Shown here: in pieces, positions 1 through 11,321 of the stretch
How positions within the stretch are numbered: position 1 is the stretch's first letter
How the letters are laid out: each line of letters begins with the position of its first letter
NCBI GenBank assembly: GCA_038093515.1
Contig: JBBPSI010000021.1
Span: 1 to 64,000, forward strand
Length of the DNA stretch: 64,000 bases
Direction: 5' to 3'
From: Butyriboletus loyo
Lineage: Eukaryota; Basidiomycota; Agaricomycetes; Boletales; Boletaceae
The notes under the pieces: model-generated
What the model saw: the letters and a program-made list of their open reading frames with translations, nothing else
Told to the model about the DNA's origin: nothing
The model's database searches: none
Position numbers and translations under genes: made by a program

Positions 1-2360
1 GTCAGACGCAATATCAACAACTTGCTGACCGAAGTTGGCAAGCATCACCCACAAGCGCTGATATATCCCCTCACTGTGGCTTCAAAATCTTCCAGTATCT
101 CCCGAAAGAATGCCGCTCTCAATATCATGGATAGAATGAGGGAACATTCTCCTGTTATTGTTGAACAAGTGCGTGTATTCGCTTCCGAGGGTTATAAGTT
201 GTTCATGGCACATGGTAGGCTCTTGTGGTCAGCCATGAGCTCATTCGTGTGGCTATATTGTGGCACGAGATGTGGCACGAAGGTCTTGAAGAAGCTTCGA
301 GATTGTTCTTCAATGACAAGAATCCAGAAGGCATGATCACTACCCTAGAACCCCTACATGAACTGTTGGAAGCAGTAAGTGCGACGCAGATTGCACTCTG
401 AGACCTATTGATTATTCTTCAGGGTCCGACCACCGCCCGCGAGACGTCATTCGCTCAAGCATTTGGTAGAGATTTGCATGAAGCTCGCGAAGCCTGCCGA
501 CGTTATCGCGCGTACGGAGAAATGTCAGAGCTGAACAAAGCTTGGGATATCTATTACGGGGTATGACACTCAAATGCGACTCTACGATCTGACTTAACTT
601 TGTCCGAAAACCAGGTATTTAGGAAAGTGGAGAAACAATTGCCTCAACTCACCACACTAGATTTGCAATACGTGTCTCCTCAGCTGCTGAAGGCACGAAA
701 CCTGGAACTTGCCATGCCTGGTATGTTTCCGTAAATATTGGTGCAGCATCTTTTTATACTAGGGATCTTCAACAGGTACCTATCAGAGTGGCAAATGCGT
801 GATCAAGATTGCAAGCTTCGCCACCAAGTTGACAGTCATTGCCTCGAAACAACGCCCAAGACGTCTGTCATTCAAGGGCGACGATGGCAAGGATTATCTC
901 TATGGTCTGAAGGGTAAGCTATCCATCAGTTACTAGCCCCCGCACGCTCATTGGCGAATCCAGGCCACGAGGATTTACGTCAAGACGAGCGTGTTATGCA
1001 GCTCTTCAGCCTTGTAAACACCCTACTTTCGGTGGACACCAACAGCTTCAAGAGACGCTTGCATATCCAGCGATACGCCGTAATACCGTTGGCGCCCAAC
1101 GCTGGTCTAATGGGATGGGTTAAAGATAGCGATACCCTCCACGTGCTCGTTCGCGATTACCGTGATTCCCGCAAGGTGCTACTCAACATCGAATACCGAT
1201 TGATGCTCCAGGTATGAGACGTCGTGTGTATGATGAGACTTTACGAGTTGACCTTCGCGGGCTTCAGATGGCACCTGATTACGAAAACCTGACACTTCTC
1301 CAAAAGGTAGAAGTATTCGAATACGCCCTCGAAAATACCACGGGGCAAGATCTGTATCGAGTGTTATGGTTGAAGAGCGTCACTTCTGAGCATTGGTTAG
1401 AACGACGTGCGACGTATACGCGATCCCTTGCTGTCAACAGCATGGTTGGCCATATTCTAGGGTTAGGAGATCGTCACCCTTCCAATCTCCTTCTTGAGAG
1501 AAGCACAGGGAAGGTTGTTCACATTGATTTCGGTGATTGCTTCGAGGTTGCCATGCACCGAGAAAAGTTCCCTGAAAAGATACCCTTCCGTCTTACAAGG
1601 ATGCTGACGCATGCCATGGAGGTAGGTTGTTGGCATTTTATATTTCGAATTATCTGATGTTTGTCTCTAGATCAGTGGGATCGAGGGAAGCTTCCGGCAC
1701 ACATGCGAAATCACCATGTCCGTGCTTCGCGCAAACAAGGAATCACTTATGGCGGTGCTCGAAGCCTTTGTTTATGATCCACTTATCAATTGGCGACTGA
1801 TGCAAGCCGACGTTGACACCAGGAGGCAAGAAGGTAGTATAAATCGGATTGTCGTAGCAGCATAGCATCTGATAATTATTTATTCCCAGATGTTGACACC
1901 GACCCAGGGAGGGCTGCTGACCTTGCAAAGGTTGCGGCATATCCCCAAGCCCCAACCCGCAAACTTCGTGCTGATGAAAACGACATCTTTAATGGTGCTT
2001 AGTCCACTCACGACCTTTTCTTTGATCTTTACTGACTTGTGCCAGATGCCATCGGAGAACCTGGAGCGAGGCAAGAAGTCAGGAACGAGCGGGCCTTACT
2101 CGTATATAATCGCGTACAACACAAACTTACAGGTGCGTCACTGACGAGCTATGATGTCCTAAACTAAACCCACGTGGCTTCACAGGGAGAGACTTTAATC
2201 CCGATGTTGTACTCACCGTTCCGGCCCAAGTGGATAAACTCATCCTCCAGGCTACTTCATTGGAGAATCTTTGCCAGTGTTTCTCTGGATGGTAAGCTCT
2301 TCGATCATAGCCAGCTTGTCGGGATTGACTTGATTTCTTTCTAGGTGCGCGTTTTGGTAA
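1..2360 (+). CDS. TOR: TOR serine/threonine kinase, C-terminal part (5' truncated by window)
   Basis: This is the C-terminal part of the phosphatidylinositol-kinase-related TOR kinase, which couples nutrients to growth as the catalytic subunit of TORC1 and/or TORC2. The open frame starts at base 1, so the HEAT and most FAT repeats lie upstream. After an intron at about 181-230 comes the FRB region ([20 protein letters not shown], then ETSF, and AWDIYY before VFRKVEK). The kinase domain follows with [13 protein letters not shown], the catalytic loop GLGDRHPSN and the metal-binding HIDFGD. The tail is a FATC domain ending CFSGWCAFW, whose last exon is spliced from about 2291 to 2345 and stops at 2358-2360. 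At least eight short introns are visible. No disabling change is seen. Whether it is the only TOR paralogue cannot be told from one window. Confidence 0.96.
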
Positions 2361-2649
2361 AACACAACTTCCTTTTGGTTACCCAGTGTACCCTTGCATA
2401 CTTCGTTACTCGTTATACTGCAACCCCGTAACATACACGGACTGTGCACATGATAATATATATACTCATACATGCGACAAGTTCTGGTGCACCTACTTGC
2501 GGTTGCACTAATTTGGAAAGAGAACCTTGAGCAAACTGAGTCTGAGCCGCACTGGCCCGCCGTCACGACTGTCGATATAATTTGCACTCTCTGCTGAGGA
2601 ATCATTTAACCCTGTTTCATAACCACCACGACCGCTGTATCAGACCATC

Positions 2650-5487
2650 ATGCCGCGAGGAATCCCAAACCCGAAGAAGGATGACTTCGGTATGCGTTAC
2701 ACGTCGATGCATGTACCTCTGGCGTACGTTGGGTATCTTACTGGTAAGATGGGACTGACAAGTGTGCTCAGGCCGAATCCCAAACACATGGGCACGTCCT
2801 ATCTCAAATCGGAGTCACAAACCCTCTGGGCTAGAAATGCAGCTCGAAAACAGAAAATGCCGGTCGAAGATACGCCTACGCCTCTTGATCAAAGGTATGT
2901 ATTCCCTCACATTACAACGCGCCAGCATCGTGTGACAAACTCTGAGAAACCAGCACAGACGTGGTTCACAAGTCGTGGTCATTCATCCAGGTTCGAGATA
3001 CCTCCGTATCGGCAAAGCCTCCGACGTCACACCCGTCACCGTCCCGAACGTCATTGCGAGGAAGTACACGGGATCTCTTCCAGAGCCCGAGTATATAGAG
3101 AACATTACGCGTCCACGGAAAGGATGCGACGTACCATCTACAACTTCCAACGGAGACGAGTATGCGGTCGTATCGCCTTCAGATGACCCCGTAAGTAACA
3201 CTCGTCCTGAGTGCTTAACCTACGAGCTCAAACCCCGTAGTTCGAAGTCAAATTAGCTTCGATCGCGGTTTCACTTCGAGAAAGGATGCGATTCTACAAG
3301 CTTCGTGTTACACCACACGCGACGAGCATCGCGTCGACGTTTAATGAACAATTCAAACCAGAAATCATTCCTGAGCAGAATGACCCTTTCTGGGTTGATT
3401 GGATCCATGAGTCTGACGATGCCTATTTGGTTGGGGATAAAGTACCTCTCTTCATTGCTACCTCTACGCGCGCATGACCTTTCTCTTTCTCGACCTAGGT
3501 TTTACGGATATCGGACACTCGAGCTTTGAATTACGCTGTCCGATGGCCAATTCACGGTCAGAATTTCAACAGCAGGGATTATCCTTCTGTTCAGATGATC
3601 CTGGATGACGTTGAGACCATCATCAGCCATGTCCTTGAAGAAAAAATAGGCATCAAACGCCGTGACTTCAAGGTTGGTGGTTGATGGTTGTCGGAAACTG
3701 AATATTATTTCATGTTCTTTTGCCATTTTCTACAGAATTACTCTGTCATGCTGGTTATTCCGGATTTCTATGACCGGGTTTACGTCCGAGAATTTGTCAA
3801 CATCCTCCTGGTGTCATTAGGATTCAAGCAAATTTGCGTGCAACAGGTAAGTCGTGGTTGATTACCAACGTCAATACCTTCCACTCTCGGGGAGCTAACT
3901 TGCTATGTTTCCCTCAGGAATCGCTTGCGGCAACATATGGAGCTGGGATAAGCAATGCATGCGTCGTTGATATTGGAGCCGTCAAAACCAGTATAGCATG
4001 TGTTGATGAGGGCCTGGTTATTCCTGATTCAAGGTATACCCATCAGCATTCCTGGTGGCGGTTCTGATCGTACCTCAAGGATCTCGTTAAACACGGGCGG
4101 CAATGACATAACGGAGTTTCTGTATGTTCTACTTGACAGAATCAACTTTCCCTACCGAGACATCAACCTGGCCCGTTGGCATGACTGGTTAGTGATGGAA
4201 GATCTCAAGTCGCGTTTATGCACATTGGCAGAGGTGTGTGCGATAATTGATTTTACCGGATATTTAATAAATAGGATCACGGCAGGGCGATGTGGCCTTG
4301 AATTTGTACGATTTCGTCGTGCGGCGATATGGACATCCCACCGAGAAGTATGGTCTTCGCGCCTACGATGAGATTATCATCGCTCCTATGGTCTGTATGT
4401 GCGAGTCATACTCCATCATGTGCTAACCTCTGCGCCTTAGTGTATATTTGAGCCCCGTGTGGTCGAGTTTGACCGAAAGCGCGTGGGCCTTAGGCCCATA
4501 TCGAGTACCGACGTCACGGAAGAGATTGTTGAGAATCAGGTCGACCACGTTGTAAGTCGCAATGTATGCGTCTCGCATGTGATGCCCTTCATCATAAAGC
4601 GTAGACACAGGCAATGATAATTTCTACTCAACATTTACTCCCCTCTCCCCCGTCTGCTGCAGACAGGTCTACGGCGAAGGTTTCTTCCGCTGTTCCCTCA
4701 CAAGGAGGTCAGTGGCTCAACCGTGCCCATAAGCTTCAATTTACTGATCACATGGCCCACAGGGAGTCCAGTCAACCCCACTGAGAACGGTGCGAAGGTT
4801 GAACAACAAGAAGTCTCACTACCTTCCACCGCGGACCCGACTCCCCCGCCGACGACAGCAGAACCCACCGACGGCGATGCAGCTACAGTCATAGAGGTTG
4901 AACGGGAAGATAAAACACCCCAGGCCAACCCTCCGGCCCAACCTGCACCGCAAGTACCGCCTCAGCCCGGTCCCTCTGCTAGCAACTTCCCGGGTGGTCT
5001 ACCCATCGATGTTTGTTCGGAAGCGGGTAAGCTTCCCTTGGATGTCGCCATTTTCAACAGTTCGCGGGCGTGTGGAGGTGATGAGAAAATACGCAAGTAT
5101 CTTCAAGCGGTTCTAGTTATCGGCGGGGGGGCACAAATTCCTGGCATGGCGCATGCTCTCGAGAGCAGGTAAAGTGTCGCTTTTCAACCTGACGGTGTGC
5201 CGTCTGATCGCCTGGCTGTGTCAAGGCTGCAGGCCATCGCCACTCCGTTAGTTTCCAGTATGGAAAAGGTGCAGATTATACCACCACCGAAAGATGTGGA
5301 TCCCAAAACGCTTGTATGGAAAGGTGCTGCTGTCCTCGGCAAAATGGACTCTGTTGGGGATCTGTGGCTTACTGCGGCTGACTGGGTAGGTTTAATTCTC
5401 TGATGTGTCTACATAACACCTGAGGGATCACGCTACAGGACATATTGGGAATGAGAGGATTAAAAGAGCGTTGTTTCTACCTCTAGT
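2650..5487 (+). CDS. ARP8: Actin-related protein 8 (INO80 complex subunit)
   Basis: Arp8 is a nuclear actin-related protein that, with Arp4 and actin, forms the nucleosome/DNA-binding module of the INO80 remodeller. The ATG at 2650 opens a short basic N-terminus. After splicing this leads to TSYLKSESQTLWARNAAR and then the Arp8 signature VVVIHPGSRYLRIGKASDVT plus VPNVIARK. The actin fold continues through ACVVDIGAVKTSIACVDEGL, NTGGNDITEFLYVLLDRINF, YGLRAYDEII and FEPRVVEFDRKRVGLRPISS. A Pro/Thr/Glu-rich insertion (about 4760-5000) interrupts the fold, as Arp8 family members often do. The end is VLVIGGGAQIPGMAHALESR and a short last exon, GMRGLKERCFYL, with stop at 5485-5487. Roughly eleven small introns are needed. 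The gene lies 289 bp downstream of TOR on the same strand and converges with the RING gene. Confidence 0.93.
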
Positions 5488-5802
5488 ATGAAAACCACCC
5501 GCGGAGTTGTCAATAGCTTTTTTTGCATGCGGTCCGTTTGACCGCTGCAGATTTAGCACGTTACAATAGAATAAAACACATATCGAGTTCTGGCAGCAAG
5601 GCATGTGAAAACGAGACGGCTCACGCATTGCCTGAGGGAACAAGTGTACCCGTGACCGTGCTTTTCGGCGAACTTACGGAAAACATCATATCTGGCATAG
5701 TTTATGCTTTGATACTAAACTTATAGCTCTACACCTCCAGACGATTCTTTATGTTAACGAAATCCGTAGACTTCAATTTGCTCCATTGGTCGGAGATGGA
5801 TG
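5488..5802. other. Short convergent intergenic stretch
   Basis: This 315-base stretch separates the 3' ends of the Arp8 gene (+) and the RING gene (-). It presumably holds both 3' untranslated regions and polyadenylation signals. No coding frame or structure stands out. Confidence 0.6.
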
Positions 5803-6897
5803 CTATCTCAATTCTCCCAGCGCTACCGGCGCGGGAGAGAGACATGGTGCCGAGTCAGCTAAAAAAAACAAAGCAATTCCTGAATCCGACGATGCCACGT
5901 ACCTCTCCCGTTTAGACCATTCTCGTTTACTATTACCATCCTCATTCCAGTCAGAGAGCGGAGTGGAAGTCATTAGAACCGATGCACCGGCGAGCTCGTG
6001 AGTGATGGCATTAACCAAACCCTGAATTGCGATATCGGCAGTTCGGTTTGGGGTGAACGGGAAACAGGAAATTGATCGCGGTGTGCGCTCTGGCGTGTGG
6101 GGTAGAGCACTTCTACACAACGGGCAGTCGACGGGTTCGTGCCAACCCCCGCAGCCCCTATGCAGACGGGAGAAAAACCATTTCAAAATACAGGTGGCAC
6201 AAAATGTATGGCCACAGCTGGGCGGAATCAATGCGTATGGACAGGCCCTGATAGATCATCAAGTCCGGAAGCTGTGAGAGGAAATGAAAAAAAGCGGTTA
6301 AAACGTACATGATTTCGAAGCACCTTTCGCGGTACACGGAGATATCTCAATTACGACAGCGGGATTTATGAGATCTCATGGGACTCACAATGGACAGGTA
6401 AAATAATCCTCTAGATGCTTTAGGTTTGATTGAGCAGAATTGAGCTTGTGTTCATTAACTTCGGCAGCCAGTTCCTGCTTAGCTCGACAGGCAATGTTCA
6501 ACTGTTCCTCGAGTTCTTTCACCCTCGAAGTTTCCGTGTGACACACAGCGGTTCCGGCAGTCGGAACAGATGACGCCGCTGATACTGCAGTTTCGCGGGA
6601 TCCAGCGGACTGCGCCTTTCGCTCCACCCAAACTTCGATCCGCCCACACTCCCTGCGCGATCTCGAATTGTGGGACTCCCCTTCAACTAGGGCCGATGCT
6701 GACGACCTCTTGCGTTTCTTGATCCCACGGGGCGCGCTTAGTTTATTCGGCCCAGAAAGCAATGCTATGATTGATGGGGATAAATATGATTCGAATGCGA
6801 ATAAGACAAGTTAGCACTGACGAGACTGGAATGATGAATGCTGCTTCTCGCGGTTGTTCTGCAATCGCGCAGACCGACGTGTAGAATTGGAGGCCAT
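5803..6897 (-). CDS. Coiled-coil RING-finger protein, probable E3 ubiquitin ligase
   Basis: I read this as a three-exon gene. The ATG at 6897-6895 begins MASNSTRRSARLQNNREK. That frame joins the next exon through an intron with donor gtcagt near 6826 and acceptor catag near 6764, giving a basic stretch (GIKKRKRSS). A predicted coiled coil follows (SRVKELEEQLNIACRAKQEL to about 6420). The RING domain spans a second intron: FTCPL, then CPYALIPPSCGHTFCATCIL and VDCPLCRSALP. RING proteins of this type recruit E2 enzymes and ubiquitinate substrates; the substrate is unknown. The spacing of the first Cys pair is C-x3-C in my splice model instead of the usual C-x2-C, so the intron border at about 6252 needs checking. 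About 135 C-terminal residues after the RING look disordered. Confidence 0.75.
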
Positions 6898-9437
6898 ACT
6901 CCTCGTCAGCGGGCGGGGGCGGGGCAGCTCTTGCGCCATGACAGTTCAACTCGACCGTGATGAGGCCACTCACTGCAGCAAGTCCGATCGAACCGCATTT
7001 GGAAGGTCCTGTGGTCGTTCCGCGTGAGAAAACTGACAATTACATTAATGACCAGAAATGCCCAGTGGCTGTCGAGTTCTAGTGGGCTACCAATGAACCT
7101 TTCCAAAAAGAAAAAAAAAACATTGCTATTCAATGGGCCAAAATTACGATGAATTCCGTTATGCAGGTGGAATCATACTCGATGGTCCGTCCATCGAACT
7201 GAATATGCCCCTGGCGCTTGCGGCCCAAAGTATCGTCTTGTCCGAAGAGCTCCGAGTGCGTTGGTCCGAGGGTCGTTCCAAGTTCAATGGTCCGATTGAA
7301 GTGCCATGTCCGTGATGCAAGTACCTCCAACTGAGCAGGTGATTATCACGGTCATTCTCGCCTATCGCCCCGAAAATCAAAAGGGATCTCGGGCGTGAGA
7401 GTGCCTGAGACGAAGATTCAAATGGCTACTAAATCAGGGAAATCTCCGTTGTTTTCGTGGACCTTACGGATTTCCCATTTCAAGATGATATGGCACCTGG
7501 CCGTACGGAGTTCCGCAAAACCTTGCCACAGTAGTTGTAGAATTAGAGCCAAGTTAGTTTACAATTGCACAATAGGAAACGTGAACATAAACCGTTTTTT
7601 TTCCCCGTCATCTTAGCACCTTGCGTCATCCATACGTACGATCGCTTAGAGCTTCTTTACGAACTGGGACATCAGAAACAAACCGAGTCGTAATCAACCT
7701 TCCGATAAGCACCGGTCCGGAGCTACATTATCAACTTCTTGTCCCAGTCGTGACAGCCTTGTTAGAGGTTCATTCATACATACGGCTTTCCATGTCGCGG
7801 CTCAGTGTGGTTACTGTGCTCAGTAATACTACCTGTGTTGCGAGATACGAGAACACCGTCGCACTCGCCCCCCGTCGATATCGAGAGTGCAGCCCGGCGC
7901 CACGTGCATGGGTCGCATCCAACATAATCCTATATTGACAAGTTCCACGATGGTAACCTCTAGGGACAGGAACACCACGGATAGCCGTTCCCGCCTGTCG
8001 GTGGGCGATGCGCACGCAATGGTCGCATACCATACCCCTGGCGATCTACTTGATTCCAAGGACAACATGCCAATTTTTAAATTGAGGCGGCGGCGGAGGC
8101 GGCGCCTTGATCTCAAGAGATAACAGAGTGGCCACGCCGGCATCAGTATTTTCCCCCTCCCCTGGGCCAATCGATAGATGGTGGAGGCAGAGCTTTGTTA
8201 GGACCCCTGGCATACCTACGCATGGGCTTTGATCAAATGCCTTGTGTTCGTGTTTTGTTGCCAAGTGCACTGGACATTGTTATTCAGCGAGGGAAACTGA
8301 AAATAATATTGGTGCGGTATGTACGGTACGAGTTCAAGCAATGTTTTCGACGTCAAAGGCGGCAGAGACCACACTACAATCTCAGCAGTTGACCGGCTAC
8401 TGGCTAGAAAGCACACTGCCGCGCAGACACCCGAAATGACCGCTCTGGCCGCTTGCTAGGTCACTTGGGCAGCAGTGACATATCCGTGGTCTCTGAGCAC
8501 TGAGTGGACAGGCTGAGTTCTCTGTGATTTGACGTTTCAGGGATGGTCGGGAAGAGGGAAAAAGAAAAGCGCGGAAGCGAGGTTGCAGATACGCGGGTGT
8601 CGGCAATGTCCGGTGGCTCAATGTAAAGCAAATTTCGGGACCGAGGAACAAAAGTAAAACGGGCAGCCGGACGGTTTGACTGAACGGAAGCACACGAATT
8701 TTGATACTAGTGGTCGAAGCTCTGAATGGGCACCCCTGCTGAAAATGTTAGCGGGTGGGGGTTTCGGCAGCGGTGGAACTAACGCAATTATTTAATATCG
8801 GAAACATCCACGTCAAAGAAACGTTGGAATCTGGGACCACAAGGTCATGAAGGAGTGCAAGGCCAGAAATAGATATCCCGACCCGACAGCCGGGACCAAT
8901 TTGAAATAAGAAGCAGTGCCCAGAAACGTTATTCGGATCTGTAGATCTCGAGCTCGGTGGGTGGCCCGGAATGGACAGAGAGGATGCCAAGAAAAGAAGG
9001 TGTGATGCAGTCACGGGTCACGGAGGGAATGTTTTTTTTTTTTTGGACGAATCTTGGATCTGTCAGTTAGACATGCCGCTGTCGGGGCGCGACCTGGACC
9101 AGAAACGATCAGGTCGGATGGCTCTATCCTCGCCGTCGTTCCACCGCTCCTATGCTAATTCGGCTCGCGCAATTCGGTTCGCGCGACGATGCAAGCGCGG
9201 ACAGACCAAGATCTCACCAGCCCGCGTGGTTTGTCACGTACGTATGTTCTTTCCCCACTTAGCCGTAAATAAACATCGACAGACTTGCCTCGAATCGAAC
9301 CGATCATTCAATCTCGTCAACGTTAGGCTTCGTCAGTCATCAACCACTTCCGTTGACGTCCATTCGTCCATCATTCCGTAGCCGCTGCTCATTATTTCAA
9401 GTCGGCCTTCGCATCCCTGCTCTCCTCAGATTTCCCC
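6898..9437. other. Gene-poor 2.5-kb region upstream of the zinc-finger gene
   Basis: No recognisable protein is encoded here on either strand; the open frames are short and of random composition. Visible features are A/T homopolymers (around 7110-7121 and 9031-9044), a GGC/GGA-rich microsatellite-like patch at about 8084-8105 and an ATG-initiated 136-codon + frame at 8971-9381. The last part is likely the promoter and 5' leader of the gene starting at 9438. The rest may hold regulatory sequence or an unrecognised non-coding transcript. Confidence 0.5.
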
Positions 9438-11321
9438 ATGCAATCTCAGGTTCTTGTGCAGCCTCCTCCTTTACTTGCCCTTGCACACCAAACGTTCCCT
9501 CACTCCATCCCTCGTGCTCTCCTCCACCCCTACCACCTTCCCACCGATAATTACCATCTCATCCTGGACAAAGCACAACCCTCCGCAGCCCAATCGAGCC
9601 CGACCTACTCTCCGACCCTCCATCTTCTCCTCGATACCGTTCCTCGTTCTGGTCCCCGCGATCACGCATCATCAACCTCTCCACAGCAATATTCTATTTC
9701 GGGTTCAAGTCCGTCTCAGCCGACACCTCATTTTCCAGCTTCCCATCCCCGCACCCTCTCTCCCTCAGATTCCAGTCCGGACACCGAATTTTCTGTTCAC
9801 ACATCCCCTTCTTCATCACCATCGCAGATTGATCCCACTTCATTATTTCAACCACCTCCCAGCGCACCACATCATCTGGATCAGTCATCGGCAAATACCT
9901 ACATTCCGAATATGGATCGTTACTCAATCGTAAACCTTGCAGACCGCTATTTACGGGGTAGCGATAAATACTCCCATAATCAACTTCCCCTCCTAGACCA
10001 ATGCCGCATGTCTGAACAGGCCATGCGTGGTAGCGCAGCAGGCGGTTACCCAACCACCACAGCCGATCTCTCTAGCCCCCGATATCATCAACTCCAACAC
10101 CAATACTCGTACGGCTCTCCGCGATCGTACGGTTCCCACTCCACCTCTCCGCTCCATCGCTCTTCAGACACTCGCTCTATCAGTGGCTCCTCGTGGAAAG
10201 AAGACCATCGACTTTCGTCATATTCCTACGATTCCATCGACCTAGAAGAACCTTTGTCTCCCCTGGACCCCACATTCTCTGGTGGAGAGAGCTCACCCCC
10301 CATGGGTATGTCACCGGCGATGTTTGACTCTCTATACGACGACTATGGTCCGTCCCCTCCAGGCACGGGTACATCCACTTCTTCCAGCGCACTCGCCACG
10401 CATCAACAAGCCCACATAACTGGTGGACAAAGTCCGCCCCCGGATAGCAGCAAACAATATTCCTTTGTCTCTTTGCCAGGAAATGCCATGAAAAAGCGGC
10501 CGCGGCGCCGTTACGACGAGATTGAACGCTTGTACCAGTGCTCGTGGCCGGACTGTGCCAAGGCGTACGGCACCCTAAACCACCTTAATGCACATATCAC
10601 GATGCAAAAGCATGGCACGAAGCGCAGTCCCAATGGTAAGTTACATCCCTACCCTCCCTCGACCATTCCCAGATCACACGTCACACCTCCACTCTATGCT
10701 GACAAACGGATGCCTTTAGAATTCAAAGAGCTTCGCAAACAGTGGCGTAAAGCGAAAAAGGAAGAGGCGGAAGTCAGGGCATTCGATGCGATGCGACACG
10801 AGTCCCATCAACACCAACACTCCCCACAGCATCTTACCTCTCGCCACTCCATGTCGGATGCAGAGTATCAGACCCACAATGCCCGCCCCCCCTTCGACTA
10901 CGCTCACCATCCCGAACGATCAATACAGTCTATTGGTCCTCTAGATGATTTTCATGATCCCCTTATCCATCAGCAAGGTGTTTACCCCAACAGATCACAA
11001 CGATACACTTCGTTTGTCTCCTCGCATCCCGAGCACAGCGGGATACAATATTCACACTCTCATGCACATGGTGCTAGTACATCCAACATCCCTATGGATC
11101 GCCTACCGGCGAACAGCACACTCTTGACGCCACTACCGGGCTACGAGTCATCCTCGATGAGTGGTGCCCCTGGTTTCAACGCATACGAATCCTACGATCT
11201 ATATCGTGGCGATGGACGTCCAAGAACTGGCCACAGAAGCCCCGAGAGCCACAGCGACAGAGGGCGACCACGCTCCAGCCACGTCAATCTGGGTATTGGC
11301 CATGATCGTGACTGTCCATAG
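9438..11321 (+). CDS. Con7-like C2H2 zinc-finger transcription factor
   Basis: A long Ser/Pro/His-rich protein with one C2H2 finger near residues 365-390, preceded by the basic stretch KKRPRRRYDEIERLY. The finger reads C-x4-C-x12-H-x5-H (CSWPDC, then H of LNAH and H of MQKH). Right after it the gene is interrupted by an intron at 10636-10719; splicing joins KRSPN to EFKELRKQWRKAKKEEAEVR. From memory, a finger plus this EFKE(L/I)RK-W basic helix is typical of the fungal Con7 family of developmental and cell-wall regulators; I could not run a search. The intron is 84 nt, a multiple of three, so retention keeps the frame. The ATG at 9438 is first in frame; a later start at 9912 (MDRYSIVNL) is also plausible. 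The remainder looks disordered. Confidence 0.72.
   Translation: MQSQVLVQPPPLLALAHQTFPHSIPRALLHPYHLPTDNYHLILDKAQPSAAQSSPTYSPTLHLLLDTVPRSGPRDHASSTSPQQYSISGSSPSQPTPHFPASHPRTLSPSDSSPDTEFSVHTSPSSSPSQIDPTSLFQPPPSAPHHLDQSSANTYIPNMDRYSIVNLADRYLRGSDKYSHNQLPLLDQCRMSEQAMRGSAAGGYPTTTADLSSPRYHQLQHQYSYGSPRSYGSHSTSPLHRSSDTRSISGSSWKEDHRLSSYSYDSIDLEEPLSPLDPTFSGGESSPPMGMSPAMFDSLYDDYGPSPPGTGTSTSSSALATHQQAHITGGQSPPPDSSKQYSFVSLPGNAMKKRPRRRYDEIERLYQCSWPDCAKAYGTLNHLNAHITMQKHGTKRSPNGKLHPYPPSTIPRSHVTPPLYADKRMPLEFKELRKQWRKAKKEEAEVRAFDAMRHESHQHQHSPQHLTSRHSMSDAEYQTHNARPPFDYAHHPERSIQSIGPLDDFHDPLIHQQGVYPNRSQRYTSFVSSHPEHSGIQYSHSHAHGASTSNIPMDRLPANSTLLTPLPGYESSSMSGAPGFNAYESYDLYRGDGRPRTGHRSPESHSDRGRPRSSHVNLGIGHDRDCP

Noticed and set aside
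8084..8105. GGC/GGA-rich run as a possible CRISPR or regulatory repeat
   Set aside because: Short, imperfect, no spacers; best seen as a microsatellite-like patch.
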